Shown in pieces: positions 17,567 through 25,640 of a DNA stretch of 64,000 bases. The notes under the pieces were generated by a model that had not been told where the DNA came from, searched no databases, and worked only from the letters and a program-made list of their open reading frames with translations. This DNA comes from JBCFAY01 sp038562375. GTDB taxonomy: Bacteria > Bacillota > Clostridia > Christensenellales > CAG-138. The position numbers were made by a program, and so were the translations under genes. Where the stretch lies: contig JBCFAY010000018.1 in assembly GCA_038562375.1 (NCBI GenBank), positions 1 through 64,000 of the forward strand, written 5' to 3'. Numbering within the stretch: the stretch's first letter is position 1; every line of letters starts with the position of its first letter.

Positions 17567-18442
17567 TCAGGATTTTTTTCTTTGACGCATATAGACCAAT
17601 CGCTGTTCGAGGACCTCTTTAGTGGATTCCAGCGAGGCAATCGTATTCGGAGCGCCCTTTACGGACAGATAGATAAAGAGCGCGTCTGTGAGATATAAGA
17701 GGGATAATCTGGACTCGGTTGTGTCGGTAAACATGTAGCTCTTGAGATAGGAGCCGCACAAGACATAATCCGACGCGACCGCCATACTCGCTTTATAGTT
17801 GTTTGTCATGCATACGGTGATGGCTCCCCGCTCTTTTGCCTTGTTGTGCAGCAGCAGCATATCCGCGTCGTACCCTGAAAACGTTATAATCCATGCCAGA
17901 TCGCCTGCGCGCAGCTGATCGGCAGTGATCTGCTGAAAGGCGATATCGTAGGAATAAGAGCAATTCATCCCCAACCGGATGAGTTTATTATAGAGGTCGC
18001 TCGCGATAACGGACGATCCTCCGACGCCGAAAATATGAATACGGGGCTTGACGCTTAGGATATAATGCGCCAGTTGCTCGATCATTTTGTAATCGAGCAT
18101 AGAGAACGTACTCTCCAATGCGTTATGCTCCGCGACAAGTACGGAAGAGGCGATCTCGAAGAAAGAGTCCTTTTGCGTCACACCGGAGTGAATACGCGCA
18201 TCGCTGGCAACCGCTTCCTGAGAAAGAGCGAGCAAAAACTCCCTGAAGTTTTTATAGCCGAGTTTTCGGCAAAACCTGGAAATGGTTGCTTGACTTGTTC
18301 CTGCCTGTTCAGCCAGTTCCTTAATGGAAATATTGACCATGTCCTTCATATTGGACAAAATATAGTGCTCGATCATGCGCTCCTGCGCCGTATAATTCAA
18401 GTGCGAGCCGCCGATTCTGGATAAGAAGTCCCTGTGTTCCAC
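17567..18442 (-). CDS. RpiR-family transcription regulator
   Basis: 291 residues, GTG start at 18442 (GAGAGG upstream). N-terminal helix-turn-helix in ISIKELAEQAGTSQATISRFCRKLGYKNFREF, C-terminal SIS domain from about residue 125 (IHIFGVGGSSVIASDLYNKL, IITFSGYDADMLLL), which normally senses phosphosugars or similar phosphorylated intermediates. Located between the importer operon and the UbiD unit, it is the likely local regulator of both. Candidate sites carry TGAAATTA. Confidence 0.93.
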   Translation of the reverse strand: MEHRDFLSRIGGSHLNYTAQERMIEHYILSNMKDMVNISIKELAEQAGTSQATISRFCRKLGYKNFREFLLALSQEAVASDARIHSGVTQKDSFFEIASSVLVAEHNALESTFSMLDYKMIEQLAHYILSVKPRIHIFGVGGSSVIASDLYNKLIRLGMNCSYSYDIAFQQITADQLRAGDLAWIITFSGYDADMLLLHNKAKERGAITVCMTNNYKASMAVASDYVLCGSYLKSYMFTDTTESRLSLLYLTDALFIYLSVKGAPNTIASLESTKEVLEQRLVYMRQRKKS

Positions 18443-18796
18443 TTGTATTTTGTCCTCTCATCGAATGTAAGATTTCTTATATTATTTCACTGACAAGGAG
18501 AATTGTCTATAAGAATTTCATAGATACAGTAGAAGTGAACATAGAATCATATGGCGCGAACAGGTGATTTACGAAGATCGACGGCGCGATCTTCAGATTT
18601 AGCCATTTGGATTATAGAGGATAAAACGTCTCTATCAGTGTTTTTATGAAAGATAATTGCAGGATCAGCGAGTATGGTAAGATCTAAAAGCGGATCATAA
18701 AAATAAAGCCGATTCGATATCATTGAAACTAATGTGAGAAAGAATCAATAATAGTTTCATGTATTTTAATAAAATAAAATATAATTTCTAAAACTC

Positions 18797-18825
18797 TTGA
18801 TATATACCCAATAATCTACTATAAT
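18797..18825 (+). promoter_or_regulatory. Promoter of the UbiD-FolB unit
   Basis: TTGATA (18797-18802), 17 nt, perfect TATAAT (18820-18825). TGAAATTA follows at 18838-18845 and 18878-18885, placed where a repressor would block elongation or initiation. The AT-rich 18443-18796 stretch holds no gene. Confidence 0.7.
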
Positions 18826-18885
18826 CAAGACATGATATGAAATTATATTACACGAATTAAAAATACATCGCTATTGTTGAAATTA

Positions 18886-19033
18886 CTTATCGGCGGTCGA
18901 CTGAACGATAAAGGAGCATCGAACCCCGACAAGCCGGTATAAATCAAAGGAGCCGGTTTCAACAGGCCCTGAGGCCGTGAGGAGCAGCTCTGCCGCCAAA
19001 CGTTTTACAGCCGGGTCAAGTGGAGGAGTCAAG
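18886..19033 (+). other. Structured leader of the UbiD gene
   Basis: A GC-richer stretch of about 150 nt inside a long 5' leader (TATAAT to ATG about 200 nt), in contrast to the AT-rich DNA before it. GGCGG near 18892 can pair with CCGCC near 18993, enclosing smaller CCGG/CCGG and GGCC/GGCC stems. It matches no riboswitch consensus that I know. Confidence 0.3.
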
Positions 19034-20377
19034 ATGAAGACAACGTATGATTTAAACGCCTATCTGGATATTTTGCGTCGGCAAAATCAGTTGGTTGAGA
19101 TCAAATCGAGCGTGGATCGCCATTTTGAAATCGGAAGTATTCTCGCTAATCTGGAGAGCTCCAATATGGGCGCGGGCTATTTTACTTCGGTCAAGGATGC
19201 GGATTTCCCTTTGGTCGGCAATCTGCTTGGCTCGATGGAACGTATTGCTTTGGCTTTAGATTGCTCGAAGGACAGAATAAACGAAGTGATCGCTTACGGT
19301 TACGACCATCCCATACCGCCGGTAATCGTTGAGAGCGCGCCGTGCTATAAAAATATACTGCAAGGCGATGACGTGGATCTATATCGCCTTCCGATTCCGC
19401 AGCATGCGCCTAAAGACGGCGGCCCGTTCATCACGGGCGGCGTGGTGGTCAGTGCCGACCCGGAAACCGGCGTGCAAAACCTTTCTTTCCAGCGCATGCA
19501 GGTAAAAGGAAAAAATAAATTAGGCATTATGATCAACGAATGGCGCCACCTGCGCGACTATTTTGAGAAAGCCGAAGCACAAGGGCATTCTCTGCCGGTT
19601 TCCGTAGTGATTGGAGCGGATCCTGCGATTTATATCTGCGCGGGCCTGCGCTGCGACGGCGATGAGATGGAGATGGCCGGCGCCCTGCGCAAGCAGCCTT
19701 TGGAAGTTGTAAAGTCGATTACTTCCGATATCCGCATTCCGGCTTGCGCCGAAATCGTGATTGAAGGCGAAATTCTACCCTTTGAACGTGAAATGGAGGG
19801 ACCGCTTTCCGAATTCACGGGGCATTACAGTACGGCGTGGGAAAGTCCCGTTTTGCATGTCAAAGCGATCGCATGGCGCGATAACGCGATTTATCAAACG
19901 GTTTGCCCGGGCTTGGCTGAGCATATGTATCTTGGCAGCGTGATACCGCGAGAGCCCCTGCTGATGAGGCATGCGCGCTATGTTTCCAAGCAGGTTCAAA
20001 ATGTGCATATCCCGCCTTATGGAAGCGGATTTTTAGCATTGATTCAGATTCGGAAGAAAAACCCCGGTGAACCCAAAAACCTGGCGTTAGCGGCGATGAT
20101 GACCTATGTGAATATCAAGAATGTCATCGTGGTCGACGAGGATGTGGATATTTTCAGCCCCAGCGACGTCCTTTGGGCGTTATCAAACCGTGTGATTCCA
20201 GAAAAAGATATCTTCACGATCCGCGGGGCGCAGGGCCATGAGCTTGATCCCGGCTCGGATTTGCGCGGCGTTCAAACAAAGATGGGAATTGACGCAACCT
20301 TGTGTAGCGAATATGAAAACCGCGATTATGAGCGAGCGGTTTATCCTAAAATTAATCTGACGGACTATGTGAAATAA
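19034..20377 (+). CDS. UbiD-family decarboxylase
   Basis: 447 residues, from ATG 19034 with GGAGGA upstream; the upstream in-frame extension lacks a ribosome site. UbiD-like prenylated-FMN (de)carboxylase: QRMQ with the catalytic Arg, RHLRDYF, VVIGADPA, and the active-site Glu cluster in EREMEGPLSEFTGHYS. These enzymes reversibly decarboxylate unsaturated or aromatic acids. The cofactor maker UbiX is not in this window. The gene starts a unit with two FolB-like proteins, a flavoprotein, a tautomerase, a kinase and a dehydrogenase. Confidence 0.92.
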   Translation: MKTTYDLNAYLDILRRQNQLVEIKSSVDRHFEIGSILANLESSNMGAGYFTSVKDADFPLVGNLLGSMERIALALDCSKDRINEVIAYGYDHPIPPVIVESAPCYKNILQGDDVDLYRLPIPQHAPKDGGPFITGGVVVSADPETGVQNLSFQRMQVKGKNKLGIMINEWRHLRDYFEKAEAQGHSLPVSVVIGADPAIYICAGLRCDGDEMEMAGALRKQPLEVVKSITSDIRIPACAEIVIEGEILPFEREMEGPLSEFTGHYSTAWESPVLHVKAIAWRDNAIYQTVCPGLAEHMYLGSVIPREPLLMRHARYVSKQVQNVHIPPYGSGFLALIQIRKKNPGEPKNLALAAMMTYVNIKNVIVVDEDVDIFSPSDVLWALSNRVIPEKDIFTIRGAQGHELDPGSDLRGVQTKMGIDATLCSEYENRDYERAVYPKINLTDYVK

Positions 20378-20458
20378 GCGGCGCGATTTTTTTGAAGCAA
20401 TGCGGTATCGGTAGTAGAACCCGACGATTACTGTTTGAAATTAATCGGGGGAAATACA

Positions 20459-20497
20459 ATGTTTAAACTCAAAATCAAATTTAAAAAAATGAAATAG
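20459..20497 (+). CDS. Candidate 12-residue leader peptide
   Basis: ATG 20459 encodes MFKLKIKFKKMK and stops at 20495-20497. GGGGG lies 7 nt before the start. The peptide alternates Lys and hydrophobic residues. Placed between UbiD and the first FolB gene, it may be a leader ORF or chance; TGAAATTA occurs just before (20436-20443) and after (20519-20526). Confidence 0.35.
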   Translation: MFKLKIKFKKMK

Positions 20498-20569
20498 ATC
20501 GTAATAATCGCTTTATTATGAAATTATGCTATGCGGAATATGACCAGAAATCAAAAAAGGAGATTGAGT

Positions 20570-20974
20570 ATGACAAAGACACAGGTATTGACCATTACAG
20601 GGGCCGTTTTTTATGCGTACCATGGGGCGACGCAGGAGCAAATGGATCAGGGGCAGCGCTTTATCCTCGATGTCGAAGTGGAGGCGAATTTAGATGCGGC
20701 GTGTCTTGAAGACGATACTTCCGGCATTTCACACAAGGGTATTTACGATGTCGTAGAAACCGTTGCGACAAAGGAACGCTTTAATCTGATGCAACCGCTG
20801 GCAAAACGCGTCATCGATCAGATCAAGGCAAAGTATCCTGTCTGCAAGCGGATCAAGGTGGGCTCGCGCAAAGAAATGTGCCCCTTCTATCATGCGGTGG
20901 TGGGCGTTCCCGGCGCCGGCGGGTTTATTCGCGAGGACGGCGGATGCGGCGTCGTGATTGAACGCAGCTTCTAA
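20570..20974 (+). CDS. FolB-like protein 1 (dihydroneopterin aldolase fold)
   Basis: 134 residues, from ATG 20570 after AAAAAAGGAGA. T-fold protein of the FolB family, seen in GAVFYAYHGATQEQMDQGQRFILDVEV. Against remembered Staphylococcus aureus FolB, catalytic Glu22 aligns with Gln, Tyr54 with Lys (SHKGI) and pterin-anchoring Glu74 with Gln, while Lys100 appears kept (SRKEMCPF). So it is unlikely to be a standard folate enzyme. Usual length is about 120; the C-terminus has an extra Gly-rich stretch. It is followed by intergenic repeat copy B and a second FolB-like gene. Confidence 0.8.
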   Translation: MTKTQVLTITGAVFYAYHGATQEQMDQGQRFILDVEVEANLDAACLEDDTSGISHKGIYDVVETVATKERFNLMQPLAKRVIDQIKAKYPVCKRIKVGSRKEMCPFYHAVVGVPGAGGFIREDGGCGVVIERSF

Positions 20975-20986
20975 AAGCATCGCGCC

Positions 20987-21090
20987 TTGCAGAAAGATCG
21001 AAAATCAGAGGATTCTCGACAAGGCCGTTAATGTTGCAGGCATAGAACACATTGCTGAAAGATCAAAATCCAAGGATTTCCGGAAAAGGA
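20987..21090 (+). repeat. Intergenic structured repeat, copy B
   Basis: Two units (from 20987 and 21052), each reading TTGC.GAAAGATC, then AAAATC..AGGATT.., then AAGG or AAAGG. Each contains a short imperfect stem-loop. The whole aligns with 5507-5587 upstream of dapL. Confidence 0.6.
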
Positions 21091-21145
21091 CTTTCGGCAG
21101 AGAAGGACTCTTTATTGTAAATCAGCAATATTTTAGGAGGATAGA

Positions 21146-21529
21146 ATGGGTAACAATAATACGCTTGTTGCAAAAGGAATGTATTTTTGGGGAAATCATG
21201 GGGCAACGAAGGCGCAGAACGTTTTAGGAACCATCTTTGAGGTGGATATTATCGTTGAAATGGATATGAACATGCATTTTGAAGAGGATAAACTCTCCGC
21301 GGGGCTTACCTATACCGATTTGTATATCCTGGCTCAACAGGTCATTACGCAGGAGCATCACAAAACGTTGGAGCGCGTCGCTCAAAGGATCGTGGACGAT
21401 ACGATCAATGTCAAGGATCCCTCTAAGATCTATAAAGTAAGCGTCAGCATCCGTCAGCCTTATGTTCCGTTTCCCGGCTCGTTCATGGACGGTATCGGCG
21501 TAACGCTGATACAGGATATGAGTGCGTAA
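21146..21529 (+). CDS. FolB-like protein 2
   Basis: 127 residues, ATG 21146 after TAGGAGG. FolB T-fold: KGMYFWGNHGATKAQNVLGTIFEVDI and QPYVPFPGSFMDGIGVTLI. Against S. aureus FolB from memory, Glu22 aligns with Gln and Lys100 with Gln, while Tyr54 (LTYTDL) and Glu74 (TLERVAQRI) are kept. That is nearly the opposite pattern to protein 1, suggesting a hetero-oligomer or a non-aldolase role. The substrate is unknown. Confidence 0.8.
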   Translation: MGNNNTLVAKGMYFWGNHGATKAQNVLGTIFEVDIIVEMDMNMHFEEDKLSAGLTYTDLYILAQQVITQEHHKTLERVAQRIVDDTINVKDPSKIYKVSVSIRQPYVPFPGSFMDGIGVTLIQDMSA

Positions 21530-21570
21530 AGAAGCTTGCTTTCCAGGCAAATCATATAAGGAGGAAAGCT

Positions 21571-22206
21571 GTGGTCAGAGTTTTAGGGTTAAACGGGAGC
21601 CCGCGAAAAAAGTCGACCTACTGCGTTATAGAAAAAGGTCTGGAGGCGGCTGCTGAAATTCCGGGCGTAGAGACCGAACTTCTTTCCCTGCATGGAAAAG
21701 ACATCCGCCCCTGCACGGGCTGCGGGTATTGCAGAAAAAACAAATGCGGCTGCGTATATCGGGACGATATGCAGGCGTTGATCGATCGGTTTATATTGGC
21801 GGACGCATATCTGATCGGTTCACCGGTGTACGTTCATTCCATCACGCCTCAACTAATGGCGTTTTTCAGCCGCCTGCGCCCGGTGACCGACCTTATGCCA
21901 GAAAAGCTGCGTTCCAAGCTCGGTGCTGCCGTGGCCGTCGGCGGAACGCGCAATGGCGGTGAGGAGATGGCCGCCAACCAGATCATTCAACTGATGATGG
22001 CACGCGGATTCAATATCGTCAGCGGCGAAACCCGCGGCTATATCGGCGGCAAGGTATGGGCGCAGGAGTATCCCGGATTCACTGCGGATCAAGATGAAAT
22101 TGGAATGAACACCGTGACAACGCTGGCCCAAAAGCTCGCTGAAACCGCGATCATCTTTAAAGCCGGACAAGAAGCGTTAGGAATGTACGAACGAACGGAG
22201 GAATAA
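21571..22206 (+). CDS. NAD(P)H-dependent FMN reductase-like flavoprotein
   Basis: 211 residues, GTG start at 21571 after AAGGAGG. Flavodoxin-like fold: GLNGSPRKKSTYCVIEKGLEAA binds the FMN phosphate, and SPVYVHSITPQLMAFFSRLRP is the family loop. A CTGCGYCRKNKCGC segment resembles the Cys motif of iron-sulfur flavoproteins and could hold a cluster. It probably delivers electrons within this pathway. A clear paralogue with a similar Cys segment (CCHCNLCLKDKTCVRC) sits in cluster 2 at 31608-32219. Confidence 0.88.
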   Translation: MVRVLGLNGSPRKKSTYCVIEKGLEAAAEIPGVETELLSLHGKDIRPCTGCGYCRKNKCGCVYRDDMQALIDRFILADAYLIGSPVYVHSITPQLMAFFSRLRPVTDLMPEKLRSKLGAAVAVGGTRNGGEEMAANQIIQLMMARGFNIVSGETRGYIGGKVWAQEYPGFTADQDEIGMNTVTTLAQKLAETAIIFKAGQEALGMYERTEE

Positions 22207-22210
22207 CTTT

Positions 22211-22411
22211 ATGCCGATCATTAACGTTCATCTATGGGAAGGCCGTACGGTCGAACAGAAACGCCAGTTAGCCGCAAAGTTTACCGAGGTCATTGTGGAA
22301 GTCGGCGCGGTTCCCGTCGACAGCGTCATTGTAACCTTCAGCGATTATGCAAAATCCGATTGGGCTGAAGGCGGGTATCTGGCCAGCGATAAGCTCCGAA
22401 TTTCAAAGTAA
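22211..22411 (+). CDS. 4-Oxalocrotonate tautomerase-family protein
   Basis: 66 residues beginning MPIINVHLWEGRT, with the catalytic Pro exposed after Met removal. The family moves double bonds in unsaturated keto-acids, usually as a hexamer. It starts 4 nt after the flavoprotein stop, so it is in the same operon. Next to a UbiD decarboxylase it suggests handling of an enol or unsaturated acid intermediate. Confidence 0.88.
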   Translation: MPIINVHLWEGRTVEQKRQLAAKFTEVIVEVGAVPVDSVIVTFSDYAKSDWAEGGYLASDKLRISK

Positions 22412-22604
22412 GGATACAGGCCCGAATTTGTGGATGCCGGGAATTGCCGAAAATCATGGATATTGCCATAGTCCTGATGATGGGGCTTCCGCCGCGGCAA
22501 GTCCATGCGGTGCATTGCGTGGATTTAGCATACCCCGCTTTGCGTTTTCCGGTCATCTTCTTTACTGTTCGTGCGCGACAATCAGGCGATGGAAGGCAGC
22601 GACC

Positions 22605-24110
22605 ATGAAGGAGTATATTCTATCTTTGGATCAGGGGACGACAAACTCCCGGGCGATTCTGTTCGACTTTAACGGAAACATCAAAGCAGCGGCACAATTT
22701 GAATATGCGCGCTATTACCCGTATGCGGGCTGGGTGGAGCAGGAGCCGATTGAGATTTTAGATAGTCAATACCGCGCGATGACCTCCGTAATAGCGCAAA
22801 GCGGGATATCCGCTAAGAGAATTGCCGCAATCGGCATTTCCAATCAGCGTGAAACGGCGGTGGTCTGGGATAAATCAACGGGAAAACCTATCTATCGCGC
22901 AATCGTGTGGCAGTGCCGCCGAACGGCGGAGCTATGCGAAAGACTGATTTCAGACGGCATATCGGATTATGTTATGGAAAAAACAGGGCTTCTGATCGAT
23001 GCGTATTTTTCCGCCACCAAAATAAAATGGATCCTGGACCATGTTCCCGGTTCACAGAGCCGGGCGAAAAGCGGTGAACTGCTCTTTGGCACTATCGATA
23101 GTTGGTTGATTTATAATCTGACGGGAGGCATGCACTTAACGGATTATACGAACGCCGCGCGAACGATGCTCTTTGACATCAACGCGCTTGAATGGGACGA
23201 GACGCTGAGTCGAACGCTGAAGATTCCGCTGTGCATGCTGCCGCAGGTAAAACCGTCCTGCTACCGTTACGGGACGGTACAAAGAGGTATTAGAGGGCTC
23301 GAGGAGCTTGCCGGGATTCCGATCGCGGGCGTTGCGGGAGACCAACATGCCGCCTTGTTCGGACAGGCGTGTTTTGAAGCTGGGCAAGCGAAAAACACCT
23401 ATGGCACCGGTTGCTTCCTGATGATGAATACAGGGGAACGTTCTATCCGAAGCAAGAGCAAACTGCTTACGACAATTGCATGGGGTTTGCGCGAGGGAAA
23501 AGCGGAATACGCGCTGGAAGGCAGCGCCTTTAATACAGGAAGCGTTATCCAATGGTTGCGGGACGAACTAAAAATGATTTCCACCGCTGATGAAATCAAC
23601 GCACTGGCCGACAAGGTCCCAAATACCGGCGGAGTATACTTGGTGCCCGCTTTTACCGGGTTGGGCGCTCCCTACTGGGATATGTACGCCAGAGGGACGA
23701 TGGTCGGATTGACAAGAGGTACAACGCGGGAGCATCTTGCGCGGGCTGTGCTTGAGGGCATTGCGCTCCAAGTAACGGATCTGATCCGGGCCATGGAAAA
23801 TGACACCGGTATAACGTTAACGGAACTGCGGGTAGATGGCGGAGCGTCGGCGTCGGACATTTTGATGCAAATGCAGGCCGATTTTTTGGGAACACGGATC
23901 CACCGTTCTTGCAACGCTGAAACCACGGCGATGGGGGCAGCGTATTTTGCGGGACTTACCATGGGAATTTTCAGGAATCAACAAGATCTCATAAAAAATT
24001 GGAAAAGCGATAGAGCGTTTGAGTGCCGAATGGATCCGTTTACACGCGACAGGAAATATGAACAATGGCGGCGCGCTGTAGAGCGCTCACGCGATTGGGA
24101 AATACACTGA
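22605..24110 (+). CDS. glpK: Glycerol kinase (FGGY family)
   Basis: 501 residues, the normal GlpK length. ATG 22605 with GGAAGG upstream; a 5' extension in frame to 22347 overlaps the tautomerase and is rejected. Phosphate-binding SLDQGTTNSRAI, substrate residues in SNQRET and IVWQCRRTAE, IDAYFSATKIKWILDH and GVAGDQHAALFGQ all match E. coli GlpK closely, so glycerol or a close triol is the probable substrate, giving glycerol-3-phosphate. In this cluster it may phosphorylate a cleavage product of the imported compound. The 190 nt before it hold no gene. Confidence 0.9.
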   Translation: MKEYILSLDQGTTNSRAILFDFNGNIKAAAQFEYARYYPYAGWVEQEPIEILDSQYRAMTSVIAQSGISAKRIAAIGISNQRETAVVWDKSTGKPIYRAIVWQCRRTAELCERLISDGISDYVMEKTGLLIDAYFSATKIKWILDHVPGSQSRAKSGELLFGTIDSWLIYNLTGGMHLTDYTNAARTMLFDINALEWDETLSRTLKIPLCMLPQVKPSCYRYGTVQRGIRGLEELAGIPIAGVAGDQHAALFGQACFEAGQAKNTYGTGCFLMMNTGERSIRSKSKLLTTIAWGLREGKAEYALEGSAFNTGSVIQWLRDELKMISTADEINALADKVPNTGGVYLVPAFTGLGAPYWDMYARGTMVGLTRGTTREHLARAVLEGIALQVTDLIRAMENDTGITLTELRVDGGASASDILMQMQADFLGTRIHRSCNAETTAMGAAYFAGLTMGIFRNQQDLIKNWKSDRAFECRMDPFTRDRKYEQWRRAVERSRDWEIH

Positions 24111-24137
24111 ACTACGCCGGCAATAAAAGGAGGCAGC

Positions 24138-25247
24138 ATGGAAACAAGACCTTATGTCAGCTGGGAGCAGATGCAGGGATTCTTAACGGATGCGTTTGAA
24201 GGCTATGGAGTGCCGCGAGAAGATGCGATCCTATGCGCGGATGTCTTATTGGAAAGTGACCGGCGGGGAATTGAAAGCCACGGATGCAATCGATTTAAGC
24301 CGATCTATATCGATCGAATTGTAGATGGAATCCAAAATCCCGTTACGCGAATCGAGGTGTTGAAGGAAGGACCGACTACAGCGGTCCTGGATGCCCATGA
24401 CGGCATGGGTATGGTGGTGAGCCACAGAGCCATGACAATGGCCATCGATAAGGCTAGGAACTACGGTTTGGGAATGGTTGCCGTGCGAAACTCCACGCAT
24501 TACGGCATCGCGGGATATTGGGCAACCATGGCGACGAAGGCGGGGATGATCGGCATTACGGGAAGCAATGCGAGACCGTCCATTGCGCCGACCTTCGGGG
24601 TAGAGAACATGCTTGGAACAAACCCGCTGACGGTGGGGTTCCCAACGGATGAAGACTTTCCTTTTATGCTCGATTGCGCAACTTCGGTTACCCAGCGTGG
24701 AAAGATTGAATACTATGCGCGCTCCGGGCTGAGTACGCCTAAAGGCATGGTGATTGGAAACGACGGATCAGCAATGACCGATAGCAAACAGATTTTAATA
24801 GACCTTACAAACGGGAAGGCGGCATTGACGCCGTTGGGCGGTATCGGAGAAGATCTGGCGGGATATAAAGGTTATGGATACGCTACGGTGGTGGAGGTGC
24901 TATCCGCGGCCTTGCAAGCGGGAAGTTATTTGAAGATGTTGACGGGCGCAGATGATAGTGGGAGTAAAAGGCCTTATCATTTGGGACATTTCTTCTTGGT
25001 TATTGATCCGGAGGTGTTTTTGGGCCTCGAGACTTTTAAGAAAACTTGCGGGGATATCCTACGCGCGCTACGTGCGTCACAGAAGGCGCCGGGAGAAACC
25101 CGTATTTATACCGCAGGCGAAAAAGAGTATCTCGCATGGCTGGATCGCAAAGATAAGGGCGTGCCGGTGGGTTTGCCGGTACAAAAAGATATCCTTGCAA
25201 TACGGGATGCGCTGGGGCTAAATTATCGTTTCCCATTTGAAGAGTAA
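24138..25247 (+). CDS. Malate/L-lactate dehydrogenase-family (Ldh2) oxidoreductase
   Basis: 369 residues, ATG 24138 after AGGAGG. The Ldh2 fold is not a Rossmann fold; markers are ESDRRGIESHGCNRF, AVRNSTHYGIAGYW, GTNPLTVGFPT and the C-terminal GYKGYGYATVVEVLSAAL. Members use NAD(P)H on 2-keto acids such as pyruvate, oxaloacetate, 2,3-diketogulonate or ureidoglycolate. Last intact gene of cluster 1. Confidence 0.92.
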   Translation: METRPYVSWEQMQGFLTDAFEGYGVPREDAILCADVLLESDRRGIESHGCNRFKPIYIDRIVDGIQNPVTRIEVLKEGPTTAVLDAHDGMGMVVSHRAMTMAIDKARNYGLGMVAVRNSTHYGIAGYWATMATKAGMIGITGSNARPSIAPTFGVENMLGTNPLTVGFPTDEDFPFMLDCATSVTQRGKIEYYARSGLSTPKGMVIGNDGSAMTDSKQILIDLTNGKAALTPLGGIGEDLAGYKGYGYATVVEVLSAALQAGSYLKMLTGADDSGSKRPYHLGHFFLVIDPEVFLGLETFKKTCGDILRALRASQKAPGETRIYTAGEKEYLAWLDRKDKGVPVGLPVQKDILAIRDALGLNYRFPFEE

Positions 25248-25405
25248 TTATAATGAATAAGAAAGATAGATTAGTGCTTGGTTTAAGCTGACCGCTAACA
25301 ACGCCCAAATCAGGATACGGGAAATGTTTTATGGATTGCCTCAGCAAGCCCAAACAAAGATCGCCGATATCGCGCGGCCGCACCGGCTGTTAAGCGGATG
25401 ATCAC

Positions 25406-25607
25406 TTGTTAAAGGCAATCCTTGTTGACGATGAAAGATGGATCCGCCAACTTAGCGGAAGATTATCGATTGGGAAAGTATCGGTATTGTTTTAGGGTGG
25501 TAGGCGGAGGACGGAATCCAGGCGCTCGAACTGATCTGCACGCTGGATCCGGACATCGTTATTACCGATATCAAAATGCCCGGTCTCGACGGCCTGGAGC
25601 TCAATTA
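25406..25607 (+). pseudogene. Response-regulator receiver-domain remnant
   Basis: LLKAILVDDERWIRQL (the acidic DD pair of a receiver domain) is followed after a stop and frameshift by EDGIQALELICTLDP and DIVITDIKMPGLDGLEL, the phospho-acceptor Asp region of YesN/AraC-type regulators. The gene is cut off at 25607, exactly where a 23-nt piece of tRNA-fMet sequence begins. The rest of 25248-25405 holds nothing I recognise. Confidence 0.7.
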
Positions 25608-25630
25608 TCATAACCCGAAGGTCGTGAGGT
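25608..25630 (+). repeat. 23-nt fragment identical to tRNA-fMet
   Basis: Identical to 7002-7024 of the initiator tRNA, from the anticodon loop into the T stem, including the unusual extra A. No tRNA can form. It abuts the truncated receiver domain and may mark a recombination or integration junction. Confidence 0.7.
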
Positions 25631-25640
25631 CATGCCTTCT

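Noticed and set aside
22347..22604. N-terminal extension of the glycerol kinase
   Set aside because: Overlaps the tautomerase and has no similarity to GlpK; the ATG at 22605 gives the normal N-terminus.
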